Assembly (NCBI RefSeq): GCF_003732225.1
Contig: NZ_MOBJ01000014.1
Location: forward strand, 186,001 to 250,000
Length of the DNA: 64,000 bases
Direction of reading: 5' to 3'
Source: Pseudomonas brassicacearum
GTDB lineage: Bacteria; Pseudomonadota; Gammaproteobacteria; Pseudomonadales; Pseudomonadaceae
Shown: positions 58,374 through 64,000 of the stretch, piece after piece
Position numbering within the stretch: position 1 is the stretch's first letter
How the letters are laid out: each line of letters begins with the position of its first letter
The notes under the pieces: generated by a model
The model's database searches: none
Seen by the model: only the letters and a program-made list of their open reading frames with translations
What the model was told of the DNA's origin: nothing
Made by a program: the position numbers and the translations under genes

Positions 58374-59392
58374 GGTTATTGGGTGTTCCTACAAATGACA
58401 CGGATAAGAACCGTGCAACGTTAAAACGTTCCAGTAACGTCGATCACCATTGATCGAACGAAGAACCCGACTGGAACAAAGCAGCCAGTTGAAGCGCTAT
58501 GATTTTTGCGCGCTTGGGCCGGCAGGTAGGTACTTAGGAGGGCAGGCAGCACATCAAGGGCAAAGGTTCTGGGCCCGGGGTGAAGATCCTGATCAATTTG
58601 CAGGTTGGTTCGGTCAGAGTAAGTGAGCTTCGCAACACCCTTTGCATTCGATTCAAAGGCAGTGTTGTCGCAAGCGTTACCTGGAAACCATCGAGGTGGT
58701 CGGTCCCGTGATGTCGGTAAAGGCTTCTCTTTAGGGAAGGTTACCGCAGGAGTTGTTCGACCAGAATTGACTTTCAGCTTGGTACTAACGCCGCGGATAC
58801 TAACGGATTGAATTCAAGAAAGGAAGTGTGTTAGGCAAAAAAACTTCTGTGGGGGCTTGAACCGCTCTGCTCGCAGGCGGGAATTTGCCGTACCTGGCGC
58901 ATTCGCAGTCGAGGGGAAAACGACGCGGCAACAGTAAAGCACACAATTGGGTCGCTAAGTGCCCGGTGGCGTCAGCCATCATCTCCCTTGAAACGCAGGT
59001 GCAGTGAGGCTGGTTGCTATTGAATTCCTACAAAGCGCACGAAAAAAGGGCGGTGATATAACCACCCCAAAGGTACTTGTGCACATTAGTTGCGCGGACT
59101 GTCACCCGCCTGTCATTTCACCTTCAAACGCAGTGGGTGCCTGTAGTGGAAATTTAAGTCAATGAAAAACATCGCTTTTTTTTACTGGTGAAAAAATCGT
59201 CAGTTTGACTGCGGGCCCCATTCCACAGGGCTTCTGGCGAGTTCAGGACGGGTTGTCCACTGAGTTATCCACAGCTTCTGTGGATTGTCCCGAGCGCTTG
59301 CTCTAGGACGGGCGTACCGGCTTTTTTTCGACTTTACCCGTACGAAAAAAAGAGTAGAGTGGCGCGCCTTCCGATCTGTCCCACAGTGCTTT
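58374..59392. other. About 1-kb gene-free region
   Basis: This is the longest gene-free stretch in the window. Short open frames exist on both strands but none has a good start and codon bias. The right end holds a TTATCCACA DnaA-like box (59265-59273) in a TCCACAG-CTT-CTGTGGA hairpin and an inverted repeat CTTTTTTTCG/CGAAAAAAAG (59321-59352). The middle (58560-59000) shows no repeat or known RNA. It could hold a small RNA or decayed gene. Confidence 0.5.
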
Positions 59393-59716
59393 ATGAAGTT
59401 TCGCTCAGTATCAACCTCCGTTACCTCTGCACCCTCGGGTGTTACTCCTCCCAAGCGTTTTTCGATGCGAGTCGCCGAATGGCTTCTCGACAGTCCTCGC
59501 CTGGGCAATAACCCCAACGTCAAACATTTCGCCGGACGTTTGCTCAAGGCTCCGGCCCGTGAAGGGATAGTGGCTGCGCAAAGTCGTCTGGGGCAATTGA
59601 TGTGCCGCGAATGCGGTAATGCCCGCGATCGTCGTATTGGCCAGGACCTGCTGCGCCAGGCCGCACGTGCCGGCGACCGACGTGCCCAGCGCGAACTCGG
59701 TCAGATCGAAGACTGA
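59393..59716 (+). CDS. Sel1-like repeat small protein
   Basis: A 107-aa basic cytoplasmic protein. Residues 20-50 are RFSMRVAEWLLDSPRLGNNP and following. The C-terminal half has one Sel1-like (TPR-type) helix pair, AQSRLGQLMCRECGNARDRR then GQDLLRQAARAGDRRAQREL. Such proteins usually mediate protein contacts. ATG 59393 (MKFRSVSTSV) is preferred since an earlier in-frame start would run through the 59321-59352 inverted repeat. It lies 61 bases before rmuC. Confidence 0.78.
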   Translation: MKFRSVSTSVTSAPSGVTPPKRFSMRVAEWLLDSPRLGNNPNVKHFAGRLLKAPAREGIVAAQSRLGQLMCRECGNARDRRIGQDLLRQAARAGDRRAQRELGQIED

Positions 59717-59777
59717 GCTGTCCAACCCCCAACGGCTTGGTTAACCTTCGCGCTTTAATTCATCGGCAGGAATCGTC

Positions 59778-61256
59778 ATGGCTATGGACTTGACCAGTGT
59801 ATTGCTCGGCCTTGCGGGTGCTGCGCTGCCGTTGTTGGTGCTGGCGTGGCAACTGCAGCGACGCCATGGCACCGCGCAGTCCGAGCTGGCGCTGCTTGAA
59901 GAGCGCTTGAGTACTGCGCAATTGGCACAGGACGGTCTGAATGCGCAGCTCGATGCCTGCCGCGATGAAATCAGTGACCTGAGCCAGGCCAACGCTGCCA
60001 AGCAAGCCGATCTGGCTGCCGTGCGCCGTGAGGTCGAGCTGTTGCAGATCGAGCGCGACAACGCCCGTGACGCGGCCCATGCCTGGAACCTCGAACGCAG
60101 CGGTAAAGAAGCCGAGTTACGACGGCTGGACGCTCAGGCCGCGTCACTGAATGCCGAGCTGCGTGAGCAGCAGGAAAGCCATCAGCAACGTCTGAGCGAC
60201 CTGCAAGGCTCGCGGGATGAGCTGCGGGCGCAGTTCGCCGAGTTGGCCGGGAAAATTTTCGATGAGCGCGAGCAGCGCTTTGCCGAAACCAGTCAACAGC
60301 GTTTGGGGCAGTTGCTCGACCCGTTAAAAGAACGCATTCAATCCTTCGAGAAACGCGTCGAGGAAAGCTATCAGGCCGAAGCCCGCGAGCGCTTCTCGCT
60401 GGCAAAGGAGCTGGAGCGTCTGCAACAACTGAACCTGCGCCTGAGCGACGAGGCGACCAACCTCACACGAGCGCTCAAGGGACAGAAAACCCAGGGCAAC
60501 TGGGGCGAGTTGATTCTCGAGCGAGTGCTGGAGCACGCGGGCCTGGAGAAGGGTCGTGAGTACCAGACTCAAGTCAGCCTCAAGGGGCCGGACGGCGAGC
60601 GCTTCCAGCCCGACGTGCTGATTTATCTGCCGGGCGACAAGCAGGTGGTGGTCGACTCCAAGGTCAGCCTGACGGCCTATCAGCAATACGTGGCGGCTGA
60701 CGATGACGCGATTGGTCAGGCGGCGCTCAAACAGCATGTGCTGTCGCTGCGCAATCACGTCAAAGGCCTGTCCGATAAGGACTATAAGCGGCTGGACGGT
60801 CTACACAGCCTGGATTTCGTTTTGCTCTTCGTGCCCATCGAGGCGGCTTTTTCCGCTGCATTGCAGGCCGAGCCGAATCTGTTTCAGGAAGCCTTTGACC
60901 GACATATCGTCATCGTCAGCCCGACCACCTTGCTGGCCACGTTGCGCGTCATCGACAGCCTGTGGAAGCAAGAGCGTCAGAGCCAGAACGCCCGGGAAAT
61001 CGCCGAGCGCGCAGGTTGGCTGTACGACAAGTTCGTGCTGTTTATTCAGGATCTGGACGAGGTCGGTAATCGCTTGCAGCAACTGGATAAAGCCTACAGC
61101 GCCGCACGCAACAAGCTGACGGAAGGTCGCGGCAATCTGGTCAGCCGCAGCGAACAGCTCAAATTGCTCGGCGCACGGGCCAGCAAGAGCTTGCCGGCGG
61201 ATCTGCTGGAGCGGGCGATGACCGATGTCGACGGGTTGGCCGAGCTGCCGGAATAA
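59778..61256 (+). CDS. rmuC: DNA recombination protein RmuC
   Basis: A 492-aa protein linked in E. coli to limiting sequence inversions at short inverted repeats. The N terminus has a membrane helix (about residues 6-25, SVLLGLAGAALPLLVLAWQL), then a coiled coil rich in Glu, Gln and Arg (about 30-190). The RmuC nuclease-like domain (about 200-460) has GNWGELILERVLEHAGLEKG, KQVVVDSKVSLTAYQQYV and VSPTTLLATLRVI. An in-frame ATG two codons later is possible. A family-B repeat follows. Confidence 0.93.
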   Translation: MAMDLTSVLLGLAGAALPLLVLAWQLQRRHGTAQSELALLEERLSTAQLAQDGLNAQLDACRDEISDLSQANAAKQADLAAVRREVELLQIERDNARDAAHAWNLERSGKEAELRRLDAQAASLNAELREQQESHQQRLSDLQGSRDELRAQFAELAGKIFDEREQRFAETSQQRLGQLLDPLKERIQSFEKRVEESYQAEARERFSLAKELERLQQLNLRLSDEATNLTRALKGQKTQGNWGELILERVLEHAGLEKGREYQTQVSLKGPDGERFQPDVLIYLPGDKQVVVDSKVSLTAYQQYVAADDDAIGQAALKQHVLSLRNHVKGLSDKDYKRLDGLHSLDFVLLFVPIEAAFSAALQAEPNLFQEAFDRHIVIVSPTTLLATLRVIDSLWKQERQSQNAREIAERAGWLYDKFVLFIQDLDEVGNRLQQLDKAYSAARNKLTEGRGNLVSRSEQLKLLGARASKSLPADLLERAMTDVDGLAELPE

Positions 61257-61259
61257 ATC

Positions 61260-61307
61260 AAAAGATCGCAGCCTGATTTGTAGGAGCTGCCGAAGGCTGC
61301 GATCTTT
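61260..61307. repeat. Inverted repeat (family B, short form)
   Basis: AAAAGATCGCAGCC and GGCTGCGATCTTT arms flank a centre that keeps only one GGAGCTGCCG core. Its right edge overlaps the stop codon of the minus-strand sensor gene. Confidence 0.85.
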
Positions 61308-64000
61308 ACAACGGCAAATGCCGACTCAACAACGCCCGCAACGCCGCCGGTTTCACCGGTTTCGGCAGGTATTCCAGCCCTGCCGCATGCACTTGGGCAA
61401 CCATCTCCGGCCGCCCGTCAGCGCTGATCACCACGCCGGGTACCGGCTTACCCAGTTGGGTGCGTAGCCAGGCCATCAACTCGGTGCCGGTTTCGCCATT
61501 GTCGAGGTGGTAATCGACCAGCGCCAGTTGCGGGCGCATGCCGTCGCTGAGCAGCGCCGCACACTCATCGCGATTGCGTGCGGTATACACCTGACACCCC
61601 CAGCGCGAGAGCAGGCTATTCATGCCAATCAGAATGCTGTCTTCGTTATCGATACACAGCACCTGCGCGCCTGTCGGTAGTCGGCCATTGAGCTTGGCAA
61701 TTTTACTCGGCGCGCAGGTTTGAGCGTGGGCCAGTGGCACGCTGACGCTGAACACGCTGCCTTTGCCTGGCCAGGAACGCACTTGCAGTTGATGCCCGAG
61801 CACCCGGCACAAGCCGTCGGCAATCGCCAGGCCCAGACCCAGGCCTTTTTCGGCACGGGTCTGGTGGCTGTCGAGGCGCTTGAACTCTTCGAAAATAACC
61901 TGGCGTTTGTCTTCCGCAATCCCCGGGCCACGGTCCCAGACCTCCAGGCACAGGTGATCGCCCCTGCGCCGGGCACCCAGCAGCACCGGGCCTTTGGCAT
62001 ATCGAAAGGCGTTGGTCAGGAAGTTTTGCAGTATCCGTCGCAGCAGTTTGATATCGCTGTCGACCCGCAAGCGACTGCCGCGAAGGCGAAATTTCAGCCC
62101 TTGCTCCTGCGCCAAAGCCTTGAATTCGGCGCCGAGGGCGTCGAACAAATCATTGAGCGCAAACGGCTTGCGATCCGGGTTGATCTTGCCGTTTTCCAGG
62201 CGCGAGATGTCGAGCAGGTCGCTGATCAAGTCCTCGGCCGAGCGCAATGAACTGTCCAGATGCTGCACCAGTTGCCGGGTCTCGCTGGAAAGGTCGTCGT
62301 CGCGGTGGGAGAGGGCAGCGGAGAATAATCGTGCGGCATTCAACGGCTGCATCAGGTCGTGACTGACTGCCGCGAGGAAACGGGTTTTCGACTGGTTGGC
62401 CGACTCGGCGGTGCCTTTGGCTTCGGTCAGCGCGACGTTCAACTGCGACAGTTCATGGGTACGTTCGGTGACGCGTCGCTCCAGGCCCTCGTTGGCCTCG
62501 GTCAGCGCCTGCTCTGCCTCGCGGAACGCAGTGATGTCGGTGAAACTCATGACAAACCCGCCACCCGGCATCGGATTGCCGATCAGCTCGATCACCCGGC
62601 CGTTGGGGAACAAGCGCTCCGAGGTGTGGGCGCGTCCCTGACGCATCCAGTGCAGACGCCGGGCAACGTGGACTTCCGCTTCGCCGGGACCGCACAGGCC
62701 ACGTTCGGCGTTGTAGCGAATGATGTCGGCAATCGGCCGGCCGACGCTGATCAGGCCGTCCGGGTAGTTGAACAGTTCAAGGTAACGACGGTTCCAGGCC
62801 ACCAGTTTCAGCGACTGGTCGACCACGCTGATGCCCTGGGTGATGTTCTCGATCGCGCCTTGCAGCAACGCACGGTTGAATTGCAGCACTTCCGAGGCTT
62901 CGTCAGCGATTCGCACCACGTCCTCAAGCTGCATTTCCCGACCTTCAATGGCCGCTTTTACTACTGCGCGGGTCGAAGAAGCGCCCAGTACACCGGCGAG
63001 CAGGCGTTCGGTGTGAGCGATCCATTCACCGTCGGCGTTCTGGTTCGGGTTGAAGCCTTTGCCCTGGCGGTAGGCGAAGCGGATGAAGCTCTGGCGTGCC
63101 CGTTCTTCACCGACAAAACGCGCCGCAAGTTGCAGCAGATCGTCGATTTGCACCGCCAGCATCGAGCGGGCGCTCGGCCGCGGGCTGATCTCCTGACCAA
63201 TGAAACGCCCGGCCTGCCAGTGTTCCGAGACCCGTGTACGGGACAGCACCGAAACCCAGGCGAACAAGGTGAAGTTACCGGTCAGCGACAGCACCACGCC
63301 CTGGGTCAGTGGAGAAATCGGCAGGTTCAGCGGGTTGCCGTGCAGCCAGCCCAGCCCTGGGAAGCTGTGCAGCGACCAGCCCAGGCTGTTGGCGGCGATC
63401 GGCAGAATCAACGTGTAGAACCAGAGAAAAGTCCCGGCAGCGAGACCGGCGAACACCCCGCGGCGGTTGGCCTGTTTCCAGTACAGCGCGCCGAGCATCG
63501 CCGGCGCCAATTGGGTCACGGCGGCGAAGGCGATCTGCCCGATGGTGGCCAGACTGGCGGTCGAACCGAGCAGGCGATAGGAAACATAGGCCAGCAGCAG
63601 AATCGCCACGATGCTCACCCGACGCACCGAAAGCATCCAGTAGCGGAACACCTCGAACGGCCGCTCGGCGTTTTTCCGGCGCAGCAACCATGGCAGCAGC
63701 ATGTCGTTGGAGACCATGGTCGACAACGCCACGCTGGCGACGATCACCATCCCGGTGGCGGCCGATGCGCCACCGATAAACGCCAGTAGCGCCAGTGCCG
63801 GATGGGCCTGGGCCAGTGGCAGGCTAATCACGAAGGAGTCGGGCAGTACCGAGCTTGGCAGCATCATTTGCCCGGCCAGCGCAATCGGCACCACGAACAG
63901 TGCGGCCAATGCCAGATAAGCCGGGAACACCCATTTCGCCAGGCGCAAATCCTGCGGCTCGATGTTCTCCACCACGGTCACATGGAACTGCCGGGGCAGG
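61306..64000 (-). CDS. crbS: Hybrid sensor kinase with symporter-like membrane domain (CrbS/MxtR type, 5' end outside window)
   Basis: 898 residues are visible and the frame runs off the window's right edge. The visible part opens LPRQFHV, a sodium/solute symporter motif, continues through several membrane helices to about residue 260, then has a STAC-like linker, a PAS domain (GAIENITQGISVVDQSLKL), a coiled coil, HisKA with His in AVSHDLMQPLNAARLF, HATPase (NFLTNAFRYAKG, GLGLGLAIADG) and a C-terminal receiver with Asp in LALVDYHLDNGETG. This architecture is that of CrbS/MxtR, the sensor that with CrbR/ErdR controls acetate and short-chain carbon use. CbrA is the main alternative, but it lacks the receiver. 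Confidence 0.85.
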   Translation of the reverse strand, partial: LPRQFHVTVVENIEPQDLRLAKWVFPAYLALAALFVVPIALAGQMMLPSSVLPDSFVISLPLAQAHPALALLAFIGGASAATGMVIVASVALSTMVSNDMLLPWLLRRKNAERPFEVFRYWMLSVRRVSIVAILLLAYVSYRLLGSTASLATIGQIAFAAVTQLAPAMLGALYWKQANRRGVFAGLAAGTFLWFYTLILPIAANSLGWSLHSFPGLGWLHGNPLNLPISPLTQGVVLSLTGNFTLFAWVSVLSRTRVSEHWQAGRFIGQEISPRPSARSMLAVQIDDLLQLAARFVGEERARQSFIRFAYRQGKGFNPNQNADGEWIAHTERLLAGVLGASSTRAVVKAAIEGREMQLEDVVRIADEASEVLQFNRALLQGAIENITQGISVVDQSLKLVAWNRRYLELFNYPDGLISVGRPIADIIRYNAERGLCGPGEAEVHVARRLHWMRQGRAHTSERLFPNGRVIELIGNPMPGGGFVMSFTDITAFREAEQALTEANEGLERRVTERTHELSQLNVALTEAKGTAESANQSKTRFLAAVSHDLMQPLNAARLFSAALSHRDDDLSSETRQLVQHLDSSLRSAEDLISDLLDISRLENGKINPDRKPFALNDLFDALGAEFKALAQEQGLKFRLRGSRLRVDSDIKLLRRILQNFLTNAFRYAKGPVLLGARRRGDHLCLEVWDRGPGIAEDKRQVIFEEFKRLDSHQTRAEKGLGLGLAIADGLCRVLGHQLQVRSWPGKGSVFSVSVPLAHAQTCAPSKIAKLNGRLPTGAQVLCIDNEDSILIGMNSLLSRWGCQVYTARNRDECAALLSDGMRPQLALVDYHLDNGETGTELMAWLRTQLGKPVPGVVISADGRPEMVAQVHAAGLEYLPKPVKPAALRALLSRHLPL

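Noticed and set aside
58560..59000. A GacA-controlled Rsm-type small RNA in the gene-free region
   Set aside because: I do not see the repeated GGA loops or the GacA upstream box that mark RsmX, RsmY or RsmZ.
1..64000. tRNA or rRNA genes
   Set aside because: No acceptor-stem/T-loop pattern (such as GGTTCGAATCC) or rRNA segment was seen on either strand, by eye only.

Overview
The window is a piece of a fluorescent-group Pseudomonas chromosome. It is GC-rich and densely coded, and it carries proteins typical of Pseudomonas (GacS, PhoPQ, DctA with a sigma54 promoter, an aerobic-type cobalamin block). It is also sprinkled with the dispersed inverted repeats (REP/REPIN elements) common in the P. 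fluorescens group. I see no insertion sequence, prophage, CRISPR array, rRNA or tRNA gene. Most of it is core genome, and no wholly new multi-gene system stands out.

Layout. 1-2.1 kb: end of a flagellar hook operon (flgD, flgE). 2.3-5.9 kb: class Ia ribonucleotide reductase large subunit nrdA on the minus strand, with a long control region holding a perfect DnaA box and a 22-bp palindrome. 5.9-12.5 kb: an RstAB-like two-component pair, a phosphopantetheinyl transferase, a dienelactone hydrolase, and phoPQ (without oprH). 12.5-17.9 kb: an AraC-type regulator, dctA behind a canonical sigma54 promoter with upstream palindromes, a class III CoA-transferase, sprT and a Yip1-family membrane protein. 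18-24 kb: ttcA, a Tag-like glycosylase, wrbA/arsC-like/DUF2069, a TlpA-like lipoprotein, two small secreted or zinc-ribbon proteins, and ldhA. 24-28.7 kb: gacS, then an OmpR-type regulator with a sensor kinase that has lost its membrane and sensing part.

28.9-35 kb: cysM, rlmD, relA, mazG and a DUF2058 protein: sulfur assimilation, rRNA methylation, stringent response and nucleotide clean-up. 35.6-41.6 kb: a DUF3108 protein, purN/purM, a DUF2066 protein, a PerM-family permease and hda. 41.7-44.5 kb: two tandem NlpC/P60 lipoproteins, an O-methyltransferase and an unknown protein. 44.6-53.9 kb: a cobalamin riboswitch followed by ten co-directional genes (cobO, cobB, bluB, cbiB, cobD, cobQ, cobU, cobT, cobC, cobS) covering corrin amidation and adenosylation, the lower-ligand base and nucleotide-loop assembly; a REP pair splits the block between cobQ and cobU. 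54-55.9 kb: a MarR regulator, an MFS transporter and a 40-residue membrane peptide, with matching operator palindromes in front of marR and the transporter. 56-64 kb: a FadL-type porin, small unknown genes, a roughly 1-kb gene-free stretch, a Sel1-like small protein, rmuC, and the 3' part of a large symporter-PAS-kinase-receiver hybrid sensor (CrbS/MxtR type).

The most unusual points are the degenerate PirRS-like locus, the MarR operator pair with a probably leaderless marR, the enhancer-like palindromes in front of dctA, the REP elements that have become part of coding sequence (truncated kinase tail; cobB tail plus bluB ribosome binding site), and the identical REPIN copies.
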